A DNA stretch of 64,000 nt, taken from positions 496,001 through 560,000 of the forward strand of contig WBMQ01000008.1 of the NCBI GenBank assembly GCA_016630905.1. Reading direction: 5' to 3'. Position 1 is the stretch's first letter. Each line of letters begins with the position of its first letter. Below, piece after piece: positions 48,167 through 58,544 of this stretch. The position numbers were made by a program, and so were the translations under genes. The stretch is from Capillidium heterosporum (lineage: Eukaryota > Entomophthoromycota > Entomophthoromycetes > Entomophthorales > Capillidiaceae). The notes below the pieces were generated by a model, which saw only the letters and a list, made by a program, of their open reading frames with translations, was not told the DNA's origin and searched no databases.

Positions 48167-51100
48167 ATGAATCCCTCAGCACCAGGTGGTAATCCCAACC
48201 AGTCTATAAACATATGTCGCTCGTGCCACCAGTACCCATGTATTGACCAAAACATACTCTGTAGCAGCTGCATTGCAAAGGCTACCGAGTCCATGTACTC
48301 TGCACAGGGCATTAACCATAACCTTCCCAACTTAAGCCACCCAACTAGTCAGCCAGGTTTAAGCGCAACCGCTGGTTCCAACGCAACTTCTCAGGGACCA
48401 GCCCCACCCCTCCAAAATTTACCTGGTGGTGGTCCAGCCGGTAACGCCAATTTTTTCCCATTCTTTTCCTCCTTGGAAGGTGTGTCCGAGCAAGACTTCA
48501 ACAATTCGGTGTTCTCTGAGGCGGGTAATCTAAACTTCTTAGGTCAAAACTTTGCCAGTGCCGTCCCACCAAACTTTGGTAACATAAATAACTCATCGTC
48601 CCCAAACATTTCGTCGCATGAGCCTGAGAATTCCCAGCAACCATCGGATTCGGCCCGCTTCTCGTCTCCTCCATACGAAGAGGAAGACGATCTTAACGGT
48701 ATTTGGGTGGGTGACCGTACCTCGGCCGACAACGTATTCTACTACGGATGCTTCCCAGGCTCTCTACTAGGTTCCACCAACAAGGAGACACAGGATGTGT
48801 GCGAGAAATTAGCTACCTTACTCCAGGAAACCCATATTGAGGACGATTTAGCCCCACCCAAGACTGACCTAACTATATCTACGGCTGCAAAGCGTCACCT
48901 ACTTAACCTCTACTTTAAATACCATTACCCATTCTTCCCGGTGCTACACAAACCCACCATTATGACCCAGTTCGATCAAGGTAAGCTGCCCATGCTGCTT
49001 TTGAATGTTATTTTCGCTATAGCTTATTTCTACACCGATGAAAAGAGCTACAACTTCTTCCCACAGCTTAAAGATAAGTCGAACGAGGATGTCGCGCAGG
49101 AATTTGAAGCCCAGGCCAAAAAATGTTTAGACGAATGCTTCTCCGAAGCGGAAATCTACACTATCCAAGCCTTGTTACTTATGACTCTTTACCATCATCG
49201 TACCACGGTTTCTAACAACGTATGGTTGTACTCTGGTATGGCTACTCGTATGGCCATGGAGTTGGGTCTCCACAAGGACTGCGAAAATTTACTTAACGGT
49301 GCATTTGAGCCTGTAGAGCAGGAAATCCGTAAGAAGACTTGGTGGGGCTGCTTCGTTCTAGACACTCTGTACTCTACTATGCTCGGTCGTCCGCTCTCTA
49401 TCCAACAAGAGCTCTGCGATGTCAAGCTCCCCACCTTAGCCGATGATGAAGACGACCCAGAAGAAATTGCCTGTACCAACGTTTTTATTGCGATGTCAAA
49501 ACTTGGACAGATCGTTGGGAAGCTCAATCGTCTCCTTACCTCGGTCAAGCTCAAGTCCAATCTTCAGGATCGTGCCACTCGTGCACACGATTGCTTAGTC
49601 TCGCTGAAGAATTGGTTCAAGTCACTTCCTTCGTCCCTGAAAAAGGTTTCCGACACTCCACCCACAAACATCCAGGACATCAAGAACTGCTCGTCGGAGC
49701 TGTACCTTATTCCGTTCTTACATTCGTTCTACCACACTGCCGTCATCGTTGGTCAAGTACTATGTCATACTGACGGTCACTTCCGTATCACCAACACCAA
49801 CTTGATGGGCGATGCCGTCAACTCCGCTACCGAAATCGTTCGAATTCTGACTCGCTTTGATGTATTCTATTCGGTCCACGGGTTATCGTTTAAGTTCTAC
49901 CCTTTATACGTCAGTGCCTTCTTGTTCTTACATAAGACCAAGTCTTTGCAGGCTGCTGGTGCGGCTTCGAAGGATGGCACTGCCGCTGATGGATCCAAAA
50001 ACCCCTCAGTACCTAACGACCAGTGGTATACTCTATTCTTGTCCTGTCTCACGACGCTGCAGAAGTTCGCTCAAACCAGCGAAAATGGACGCTATAGTAT
50101 GACCGTGCTTACTGGAATTGCTGATCACCAGAAGGTCAAGTTGCCCGAACAGTTTAAGCGTACCCAGGCCTTGATTTCCACTCAGACTCCGGCCCACGCA
50201 AGTAACCTAGGCAACCAATTCTTCTCCGGGGGCTTGGCAGGAAACGCCCAAGCTTTGTTCGGATTACCTGGCGGCAACTTTGATGCTCAAGCTTTGGCTG
50301 AACTTGCTGCGATGGGTCAAAATGGACAGTTTAATATTGATCTGACGTCGGCTATTTCATCTCTTACTGGCCAAAGCGGAGCGTTCCAAAACCCAATGAT
50401 GGCAATGAACAACATGAGCGGGGACCACGCTGGTGCCAACCAGGCCTCTTACCAATCGTTTGGTCAAGATCAGTTTGCCATGGGTCTCTTCCGTCCTGAG
50501 GATTTAATGAACCTCCCAACCACTTTGACTGACCAGTATATTGAGACAATCATTACCGGTGGACAGGGTGCCAACAACGCTTCAATCTCCCAGCTTGATG
50601 ACCAAAGTCCTCACAGTTCTTCCAGCGCTGCCGCAACTGCCAGTCTGCCACCACATTCTCAGTCTAAACCTGCAAGTTCCAGTGCATCCGTGCCCCAGCA
50701 AACTCAAGCTAGAACTAGCAGTCAAGCACAGACCACTTCTAGCGCCAATCAAGCTCAAGCTGGATCTTCGGCATACGTATCTAGCTCACAAGTTCCACAG
50801 TCTGCTGTCCCCAGGAGTCAACCACAATCAGCAGCCCAAGCTCAATCCAAGACTCAAAGCGTGCCTCCCATGTACTCTGGCGGCCAACAGCCCGTCTATT
50901 CTAACGCTCAAAGTATCTCCGGTAATATAGGGGCATCCCAGTACAGTAATGTGCAACCGGTATACTCCCAGCAGCCAGGATCTTACACTCAACCTGCACA
51001 GGTCAAGAACCAGACCTACACCGTTCCCCAGCAACAGGCCTACTCTCAACAAGCTGTGCCTAAGCAGACGCAACCCTCCTACGGTTCTGATGCATACTCG

Positions 51101-51556
51101 CAGGCACCGATTCAGCAGCTGCACCAGGCTCAGCTTGATAGCTACAACCAGTCGCAGCATCGCGCTCCCACCCAGCAGCACCAGACCTACGCCCAAACTT
51201 CCCTACCCCAGCAGAGTCAGATTCACGGCCACGTCCCTATGCACGGCCAAATCCCCGTCCAGGGGCAGATGTACACCAACCCTGCTCATGGCTATGCTCA
51301 ACAGTTGAGTTCCGACTTGGGCCAGCAGATGCAGAACTCCAATTACGCCCAGCTCCAAGGTCACGGTAACTACATGTACAATCCCAACCAGATGTACTCC
51401 AACATGCAGCAGCAACAGGGTTACCAGCAGCAGTACCCCAACACCTCCCAGGTCAACTACCAGCAGGGTTACACCTCCAACTCCAATCAGGACCAGCAGT
51501 ACCAGTCCAACCAAGGCCAGGGCCAGGGTCAAGGTCAGTACCCACCTCAACAATAA
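48167..51556 (+). CDS. Fungal_trans-domain transcription regulator with Gln-rich tail
   Basis: Large (1,129-residue) single-exon regulator. The N-terminus holds a compact Cys motif, CRSCHQYPCIDQNILCSSC (Cys17, 20, 25, 32, 35 and His21), which is not the standard Zn2Cys6 cluster. A Ser/Asn/Pro linker leads to the fungal-specific transcription factor domain from about residue 240: LYFKYHYPFFPVLHKPTI, LLLMTLYHHRTTVSNNVWLY, SGMATRMAMELGLHKDCE and IRKKTWWGCFVLDTLYS followed by TMLGRPLSIQ. This is the XlnR/Gal4-type regulatory region. The C-terminal third is disordered, very rich in Gln, Ser, Ala, Tyr and Pro, ending in GQG repeats. The tail may be an activation or condensate-forming region. The target genes are unknown. 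Frame intact; TAA at 51554-51556. The absence of introns is unusual here. Confidence 0.85.
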   Translation: MNPSAPGGNPNQSINICRSCHQYPCIDQNILCSSCIAKATESMYSAQGINHNLPNLSHPTSQPGLSATAGSNATSQGPAPPLQNLPGGGPAGNANFFPFFSSLEGVSEQDFNNSVFSEAGNLNFLGQNFASAVPPNFGNINNSSSPNISSHEPENSQQPSDSARFSSPPYEEEDDLNGIWVGDRTSADNVFYYGCFPGSLLGSTNKETQDVCEKLATLLQETHIEDDLAPPKTDLTISTAAKRHLLNLYFKYHYPFFPVLHKPTIMTQFDQGKLPMLLLNVIFAIAYFYTDEKSYNFFPQLKDKSNEDVAQEFEAQAKKCLDECFSEAEIYTIQALLLMTLYHHRTTVSNNVWLYSGMATRMAMELGLHKDCENLLNGAFEPVEQEIRKKTWWGCFVLDTLYSTMLGRPLSIQQELCDVKLPTLADDEDDPEEIACTNVFIAMSKLGQIVGKLNRLLTSVKLKSNLQDRATRAHDCLVSLKNWFKSLPSSLKKVSDTPPTNIQDIKNCSSELYLIPFLHSFYHTAVIVGQVLCHTDGHFRITNTNLMGDAVNSATEIVRILTRFDVFYSVHGLSFKFYPLYVSAFLFLHKTKSLQAAGAASKDGTAADGSKNPSVPNDQWYTLFLSCLTTLQKFAQTSENGRYSMTVLTGIADHQKVKLPEQFKRTQALISTQTPAHASNLGNQFFSGGLAGNAQALFGLPGGNFDAQALAELAAMGQNGQFNIDLTSAISSLTGQSGAFQNPMMAMNNMSGDHAGANQASYQSFGQDQFAMGLFRPEDLMNLPTTLTDQYIETIITGGQGANNASISQLDDQSPHSSSSAAATASLPPHSQSKPASSSASVPQQTQARTSSQAQTTSSANQAQAGSSAYVSSSQVPQSAVPRSQPQSAAQAQSKTQSVPPMYSGGQQPVYSNAQSISGNIGASQYSNVQPVYSQQPGSYTQPAQVKNQTYTVPQQQAYSQQAVPKQTQPSYGSDAYSQAPIQQLHQAQLDSYNQSQHRAPTQQHQTYAQTSLPQQSQIHGHVPMHGQIPVQGQMYTNPAHGYAQQLSSDLGQQMQNSNYAQLQGHGNYMYNPNQMYSNMQQQQGYQQQYPNTSQVNYQQGYTSNSNQDQQYQSNQGQGQGQGQYPPQQ
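51513..51538 (+). repeat. GGCCAG/GGTCAG-type tandem repeat inside the regulator gene
   Basis: About four 6-bp units coding Gly-Gln repeats (GQGQGQGQ) at the extreme C-terminus of the regulator. Small, imperfect microsatellite; probably variable in copy number between strains. Confidence 0.6.
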
Positions 51557-52210
51557 TTTCACTTTTTTACATTTTACTTTTGGATCCTGTATCAACTTAG
51601 CTTTTACTTGAAGTCACTACTTTTTGTCCGATTCCCATATTATCTTTCAACCTATATTTCCCATTACGGCTTGGCTTTCTAACTATTAAAGCTTTGAATA
51701 TTTAGTCAGTTGATATTAGTTTGTATTTCTATGATTTATATCTAAAGTTTTGATTTATGTTTTGAGTATAGTATATAACTTAAAGGTGGAAATATATGAA
51801 CTAGCTTTCTTTATTAGAATTGCATTAGCTATATGCAATCAATATATATCCTACATTTTATGTTGTTAACTATATATGTATCTATTGTATTTGATCAATA
51901 TATTTTATAGAGCTTATGCTATTGTTGAGAATTCGTTTCAAAGTTGGTATGTTGAAGCTGCTTCTATCAAAGACCTGCTGCATGTAGAGTAAACGTATTT
52001 AATAAAACTAGCTGCCACTATCAATATCGAAAGCTTAGTATGCATATATTTAAATTTAGCTATGGAATAGAAGCTTCATAGCATCCCAGCTACATTTCTC
52101 CTTAGTCTACTCTCATTCCATATAAAATACGTCACAATCTTACATTTGCTAGAACACCTCTTAATCCCAAGTTCCAAAAAAGTTTTTGAAAATTAAAGTT
52201 TAACTGCAAA
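51557..52210. other. Intergenic, AT-rich
   Basis: Between the regulator stop and the LSM7 start, both on the plus strand. No feature recognised. Confidence 0.45.
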
Positions 52211-52791
52211 ATGTCGGAAAGGGTACTCCAACTAATGATACAATCGATTTACAAATTTTAATAGGGAAAACCAAGCAGTGCTAGAGGTGGTAACAGCAAC
52301 AGGGGTGGTTACAACAAGGATAGTAGCCGTGGAAAAGGTCCCGGAAAGAACAACCAGAACCAAGCTCAGAACCCCAAAAGTGACCAGGGTGAGAAGCGGA
52401 CACGTCCCAACTCCATCATAGATTTAGCCAAGTACATGGATAAGCGAGTGCATGTCAAATTTTCAGCTGGTCGTGAAGGTAAATGTTATTTTTATAGAAA
52501 TGCTAACTTTTATTAATAGTTACTGGAGTATTGAAGGGGTTCGATCCTCTACTCAACCTAGTTTTAGATGATACCATCGAGATGCTAAAAGGTAAGCACT
52601 TGATTTTTATCTATTTTTAAAGAAAAGTAGATCCCGAAGACCCTTCCATACTGAGCGACAAGACTCGTAACCTGGGGCTTTTAGTCTGTAGAGGACCATT
52701 AGTTATTATGATCAGTCCAGTTGATGGTTACTCTGAGATTGAAAATCCATTTGTGCAGGGGGAAGGCGAAGAAGTCAAGCCGAGTAACTAA
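52211..52791 (+). CDS. LSM7: U6 snRNA-associated Sm-like protein LSm7
   Basis: Sm-fold ring subunit of the Lsm1-7 (mRNA decay) and Lsm2-8 (U6 snRNA) complexes. It starts MSER; the first intron (starting GTACTCC, ending TTAATAG) is spliced to GKPSSARGGNSNRGG. The first 60 or so residues are a Gly/Asn/Lys/Gln-rich extension not found in yeast or human LSm7. Then the Sm1 motif RPNSIIDLAKYMDKRVHVKF and GREVTGVLKGFDPLLNLVLD, followed by TIEMLKDPEDP. The Sm2 motif is RNLGLLVCRGPLVIMISP, with tail DGYSEIENPFVQGEGEEV. It ends PSN with TAA at 52789-52791. Three introns, frame intact. Confidence 0.93.
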
Positions 52792-53723
52792 GTTAAAGTG
52801 TTAATTGGTATGGCTAGTTTGTACTTTAGGACAAATGGAGTCATAAATTTGAATTCTAATTGTAAATTTTATATAGTAATACCAAGTCCTTTTTATTGTA
52901 CGTTGATATTTTCCATAGTTTTCCAAGTATATTGTAACTTTAAAATCTTATTTTTAGTATTCATATATACTTTTATCTTGTCGTTTTTGGCTGTATTTAA
53001 GATATAAAAGTACAAATAGCACTTTGTAAATTCCGTAAAGCAGAAGTTTAAGCTAGCTAGCTTTTTATACTAGTCTTAGATATACATAAATATGCATTTT
53101 AAAGCTAAAGCAGTTTAGTTGAATGTCTTTTATATCAGTAAAAGTAAAATTTTGAGATACGATTTAAAGCTCCTTTCATAGATCTTAATATCCTTTAATA
53201 ATAGAATATGTATTGAAAAAGTAGAGTTGAACTAATCACTATCTTTAATTAGAAAATAGTTGAATAACTTTAACATATATCTTCATAGGCTATGCGCACT
53301 GATTTTATTATATGAGATTAAAACTATTCAAAAATAATATATTCAAATATTCCTACCAGTTTGACTCCAGTTAAAAAACAAATATATAATAAATTCCATA
53401 TATACTCTATTTGCAGTTCTTTAGGGAATGTCTACAAAGATATAAATGTGGCGACTTATAAACATATAATGTCTAATAAAATATAACTACATACTCAATG
53501 GAATATATCTTAGTAATAGATCAAATTTATAGTAAATGGTAGATGGTGGTATATAGAAGATAGGTTATATGGAGTACGCTAGAACTGTAAATTATCCCTT
53601 ATATTAGCTTGAGCTTTTGAAATAAATGAAGGACGTAAATAATTACAGAAAGCACTATGAGTGCAACAAAACATAGGTATATAAACTAAAAGTATTCCTT
53701 ACATAGCAGCTTCCATCAACAAT
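52792..53723. other. Convergent intergenic region
   Basis: Between the LSM7 stop (+) and the Tim17-family stop (-). Extremely AT-rich; a hydrophobic 69-codon frame at 52798-53007 begins only 7 bp after the LSM7 stop and looks like translated AT-rich sequence, not a gene. Confidence 0.45.
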
Positions 53724-54339
53724 TTAATTACGAGGCTGGCCCGTTGTAACAGAATGCAAAAAATCGTTGACCAAGTTTGGTACATCTAAATTTTTCAGTG
53801 GGTAGTACGGCTCCAAGTAGTCCAAAAATAAGGCGTATGCTCCCATACCTAAACTGAAGTAACCACCACTTTTCAACAAAGTGGTGATAGATCTCTCTAT
53901 TTAAATAGATTTAAAACAATGTCATTTAAAATATTATACTTCTAGCTTGTAGTACTGCTCCAGCAACTAGGCCAGCAATCATTGGATTCAAGTAGTCATC
54001 TTGACGTTTAGATTTGCTGTGACTAATTAAAGAATTGCTAAAATCTTCGTCGGTTAGTTGTAGCTTGCGAGTGCGGTATTCCTCCAACAAGTTTTGGGTT
54101 AAGGCGAATATGCCGGTGATGGAAACTAAATTTTAACAATTAATACCGCTACATCAAAAAATAGTACCTATCCTAGTCAATCTGGCAGTTCGCGTTGCCG
54201 ACAAACTCTGCCCTAAAAAAGCTTCAACACCCTTGGGGTAGATAGCTGCCAGGCCTAAGAATCCTAGTACCGAGGCTGAGAGGGAGGGTCCATGCTTTAT
54301 CGGTTTATCTCCACCGCTGCTCGAAGTTGTTATAATCAT
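53724..54339 (-). CDS. Tim17/Tim22/Tim23-superfamily membrane protein
   Basis: Predicted small multi-pass mitochondrial or peroxisomal membrane protein. It starts MIITTSSSGGDKPIKHGPSL. Membrane segments are SLSASVLGFLGLAAIYPKGV, IVSITGIFALTQNLLEEY, and NPMIAGLVAGAVLQAR joined to SITTLLKSGGYFSLGMGAYA. The pattern DDYLNPMIAGLVAGAVLQAR corresponds to the 'D-x-LN..G..aG..l..R' signature of the superfamily, which also includes the complex I accessory subunit NDUFA11/B14.7. The C-terminus is LNDFLHS-like, ending TTGQPRN at 53724-53726. Two introns, frame intact, about 175-180 residues. The particular member (import translocase, complex I subunit or Pmp24-like) cannot be decided by eye. Confidence 0.6.
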
Positions 54340-54969
54340 TCTTATTTTCTTAAAAGTTTAGCTTTGGTTCAGATTTGTGACCTCATATACTTGCGAAAAT
54401 TGAAGCAGTTCTAGGCAGTTGAACTTTGAACGTTTTCAAAGGTCCAATAGGATTGACTTTTGTTATCATAGCACGTGAGGATATTATAATGGTGCTTGAA
54501 GGATTCGAAGGAATATATTAAGTTGTTGTATGGCGCATAAGGAGTAGTAATACTATATGTAGGTAGTTAAATCTGAATCGAGAGCTGTTGGTTTTAATCT
54601 TTGATGAAGCCAAGAGTTGTTAGGCCAAAAAGAAATACTTAAAATCAAAATGGTATCTTTACTAGCTATGGCCAAGATATTTAGCATATATCTTACCATA
54701 TTGTCGATCAAGGGAAGGGTATATATTACAAAAGCTCTTCATAAGAGTACCAGTATTAACAAACAAGTGTTTTTATTTAAATACAGCCAACATAAAAATA
54801 CTAAATACGTCAGCTATATATGTAGAGTTTTGACTAACAAATATCAGTTTCCGTTTACATCTTAGAAGGCACAGGAACCATAAAAGGTCAATAGCTTAAT
54901 TTGCATACGTTACTGCTAGATACTAGAACATCTAATAAAGCAAATACTTTTTAATTAATCAATAGCCTC
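54340..54969. other. Intergenic, AT-rich
   Basis: Between the Tim17-family start and the dolichol kinase stop, both on the minus strand. Carries an 82-codon plus-strand frame at 54617-54865 without recognisable features; considered chance. Confidence 0.45.
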
Positions 54970-56694
54970 CTACAAGTTAGCAAGGTTAAATAGCGTTAAA
55001 GCATAGATTGGCAATATCAGATTATCGTTGTCTGCAGTACATGCCTCCATCAAGCCTACAGTACAAAGATTAGCCTATGGGATATCAAAACAAAACTACC
55101 AGTTGCCAGGGATATCAAAAGAAGGCACATATACTAAAATACCATTAAAACTTGAATGATTTACAATATCCTTACTGAATAGTTAATTGCTTTCGTAACA
55201 GCCTGTATTCCAAGCATGCTGACGAACAACTGAAAGTACAAAAGCAACGGTACCTTCAAAAGTTTTTTGACTACCCGGCCAACGGAACCTACCAAACCTT
55301 TTACCAGCGACAGATGCAACTGCATCAGCAACACCTAATGCTAAAATACCACTAAGCGCTTTGATAGGGTCTAAATTTCCTAAAGAAACCCATATTGGCA
55401 ATGCGCTACCTATCAAAAGGTATATGTGGGCCAAGATAGCAGGACCAGCATCTTTGTCATCAAGGTAGGGGTTCAAAAGGGTAGTTAAAATTCCTTTAGC
55501 CGACATAAAGTCTATTAGACGAATCACTTCAACTATTCCAAAGATGAGTAGTACCAGCGTCAAGGCCAAATGTACCAGGTATGGCTACAGATATAGCATA
55601 AATAAACTATATTCGAATATGCTTTTACCTGCAGAACGAAGCCAGGAACGAGAATTAAGGTCAGCAAAAGGTGGAAGAACTTGCGTTTAAGATTTAAAGA
55701 CAAGCTTGGAGATACCAAGTTGATAATAAACCAGGCCATCAGTAAAGCAAGCCAATATGTTATTAATATCATATTAATAGTAAAAGTGGGGCCTGAAGTT
55801 AAAAAATCGATTAACCTATTGATAAGAATATAGTTTGATAAATAAAATGTAATGGCAAATTACCAATAAATGGGATTTGTTGATAATACTGAGACAAACC
55901 AGTGTAAAGTTATCGCCACTAACACTAAGAAAAAGGATCCAAAAGCAACTTGTCTCCCAAGCCCATTCTTTGACGACAAAAATAAAGGCAATGATAAAGT
56001 AAGGGTATGTATAACAACCCCTACCATAACCAATATAAAGTACAGCTGTTGTTCTATATTCAACTCGGCTCCTATCTAATTTCAAAGTTAACTGGCAAAG
56101 CACTAAAATATTTGTACTGGAGCTTTAAAGTACTCGTCAACCAACACCAAAAATGAGAAGCCTAGATACACCAATTCGTTCAACGAAAGGCTTTTAGGTA
56201 ACGTTCTAGCTATTAAGCTACAGTAGATGAATCCAATGAAAAGTTTGAAAACTGAAAAACTGAACGAAGCCTTGGCAATTAACCTAAGCGAAGATAGAGT
56301 GAAGATGGAACCGATTAACTTTGTTAAAAATGACTTGGTTGACAGCCAGGTAGCTGCACAAAGGAAAAACACTAGCAGTAGGCTGTCGTAGTAGTAGTTG
56401 GTAGAAATTAAAAATAGAGGTAGGAGGGATAATGAAGCTAAACGATCTATACTCACTTCCAATCGCAATGAATTATTTAAATAGGAATTGAAGGGGTGGT
56501 AGGATAACGTTTGCAAAATCAAAATTAGGAAGATATGCTTAGTTAGTTCGCTATGGAGTTGAAATTCTACAAGATTTAAATAAAAAGAAAAAGAAGCATT
56601 TACCTAAACTGCCATTTTTGATCTGATTAATTAAAATGTATATAGTTGGAATAAACGTTAACAAAGGCTCTATCTCTTCCACTTTCTTTAACAT
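54970..56694 (-). CDS. SEC59: Dolichol kinase (Sec59 type)
   Basis: ER multi-pass enzyme that phosphorylates dolichol with CTP, feeding N-glycosylation, GPI anchors and O-mannosylation. The start is MLKKVEEIEPLLTFIPTIYI. Many hydrophobic segments follow. The conserved SLNLKRKFFHLLLTLILVPG matches Sec59. The cytidylyltransferase-like part is GILALGVADAVASVAGKRFG followed by RFRWPGSQKTFEGTVAF. The last exon, found separately, reads LMEACTADNDNLILPIYALT and LFNLANL, with TAG at 54970-54972; this matches the family's C-terminal D/N-D-N motif. The frame is broken once near 55224: ignoring one T of a TT pair gives VAFVLSVVVSMLGIQAVTKA and then a GTAAGG splice donor. About six introns. Confidence 0.82.
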
Positions 56695-56906
56695 CTTGGG
56701 TTGAAGGTCTCAAAAGCAATGGAATTTTAAATTCCTAGCTGCAAAGTATAGAAGTTCGTAATTGAATTCCGAAAATTGTGACGTCAGATAGTTTTATAGA
56801 ATAGACTGGGTCAAATGATCCATCCTAAAAAGTTAGGAGTAAAGCTGCTAGACAGCCAAAATCTACAAGTTTTGAACGTACAGCTTCTCAGATAAGAATA
56901 ATTGAA
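56695..56906. promoter_or_regulatory. Divergent promoter region, dolichol kinase / ribokinase
   Basis: Only 212 bp separate the two start codons, so both promoters must lie here or overlap the 5' ends. A palindromic-looking CCTAAAAAGTTAGG is present at 56824-56837. Confidence 0.4.
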
Positions 56907-58092
56907 ATGAGTACCAACAAATCCATCTTAAACTTCGGTTCCATCAACATAGATTTGGTTTATAGGGTTGAAAATTTAGTTAAAGTCGGTCAGACCATAG
57001 CCAGTACCTCGTTCAACAAAGGGGCTGGTGGAAAAGGTAATGTAAATTTATATTGTGATGTACTTTGGCTTTAAACTAAACTAAATCGTATCTATTGTTT
57101 GTATTTAGGAGCTAATCAATCGGTTGCCATATCAAAAGTAACATTTACATAAAATTAATTATTGATAAATTTAGGCTGGTGGAAAAGTCTACCACATAGG
57201 TAAAGTTGGTAAGGATGGAGAATTTCTTGTACAGAATATGGAGGCTTCCAAAGTAAATTGCCAATTTATAAAGTATAGTGAAACTCAAGTAATTTTAAAT
57301 ATATATTTGCTTATTCAATCTTACGATAGACTGGTACGGCGATAATCCAAGTTGACAGTAACGGAGACAACGGGATATTGGTTTATGAAGGTGCCAACGC
57401 CGAAGTTAAAAACGATGACATCGTGGAGGCTTTGAATGGTGTAAAGGATATAGGTTACATTTTGATTCAAAATGAGTTGAAAATTTCCCATTTAGTTAGT
57501 AATGAAGCTGTAAAGCTAGGTAATGCCATATTTTATGGTTCTTGAACTAAAATTTATCTTTCCTTTTACAGATATACCAGTAGTATTCAATCCATCCCCA
57601 ATAACCCTAACGTTACTCAAAGAGTTTCCCTGGAGCAACGTAAGTTACCTAGTAGTAAACCAAGGCGAACTGGATTTCTTCTACGAGACGATTGTACAGC
57701 AAGGAAGTTCAGCGTCCAAGGATAGTATTCCAGCACTGAAAAAAAGTCTACAGGTCGTCGACTACCTAACTAAATTAGAGGGTAGTAAGCTTCAGCATTT
57801 AGTTGTAACTTTAGGCAAGGATCCAGTCCTTGTATTAGATAAGGAAACCAACCACCGTTTTGTCAATGTCCCTAATTTGAACTTACCAGTTGTTGATACG
57901 ACTGGAGCTGGAGACTGTTTCTTGGGATACTTCCTAGCCAAATTGTCCACTTCAATTAACGTAAAGATCGATTTAGAAGTTGTGAGCGATGCCGTTGCCT
58001 TTGCCAACTATGCAGCTGCTCTAGCCGTTACTCGACATGGGGCTACCTCCTCTATACCTGAGTTGGAGGAAGTGCTAATTAAGTTTCAATAA
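56907..58092 (+). CDS. Ribokinase (PfkB family)
   Basis: Phosphorylates D-ribose to ribose 5-phosphate. The first exon is MSTNKSILNFGSINIDLVYR and VGQTIASTSFNKGAGGKGAN, carrying the PfkB N-terminal GGKGAN motif (spliced inside). Then AGGKVYHIGKVGKDGEF, TGTAIIQVDSNGDNGILVYE and QNELKISHLVSNEAV. The large last exon has DIPVVFNPSPITLTLLKEF, VSYLVVNQGEL and LVVTLGKDPVLVLD. The catalytic base and anion hole lie in VVDTTGAGDCFLGYFLAKL, intact. It ends ELEEVLIKFQ with TAA at 58090-58092. About five introns. All PfkB motifs are present and the frame is intact, so the enzyme should be active. Confidence 0.93.
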
Positions 58093-58544
58093 TAGGTTCA
58101 ATTGCATATAGGTGATCTTTTTCATAAACTACCTATAAATAATTAAATACTACTACTGAGTCTTATATACTTTATTGCCGATTTTTATATAGCATCATTT
58201 CCCATGTATCTAGCTATATTGATAGTATGTGTTGAACAATATAACTGTATCGAATATAACATATATAGCAGCCTATAAACTAAACTAATATGGTATTTGA
58301 CTTTTAACCACAATCAGTATCGGATTTTGATATACATACTTTTAGATATTGATCTTAAGGAACTATAGTTAACTACAAATTTAAACTATGATGTGGCTGC
58401 ACTATAGTTTCTTTTGGATTTTCAAGTACTCTAGAAAACTGTTTCTTTGTGAAGTATATATCTTCCTATACGTTTCAAAAATTAACTACATCCTTGATGG
58501 ATACAAAAGAGACTTATTCTCTTCAATTCAAAACTTGAAAAGCA
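58093..58544. other. Intergenic, AT-rich
   Basis: Follows the ribokinase stop. A hydrophobic frame at 58388-58597 overlaps the start of the next, unrecognised region. Nothing else seen. Confidence 0.4.

Noticed and set aside
50541-50930. Long frames overlapping the regulator gene on both strands (also 50828-51196, 50949-51308, 51203-51595)
   Set aside because: They mirror the repetitive Gln/Ser codons of the main gene and contain Leu/Val- or Thr/Pro-biased shadow sequence only.
52798-53007. 69-codon hydrophobic frame right after LSM7
   Set aside because: Phe/Ile/Tyr-rich translation of AT-rich DNA; no start context or homology.
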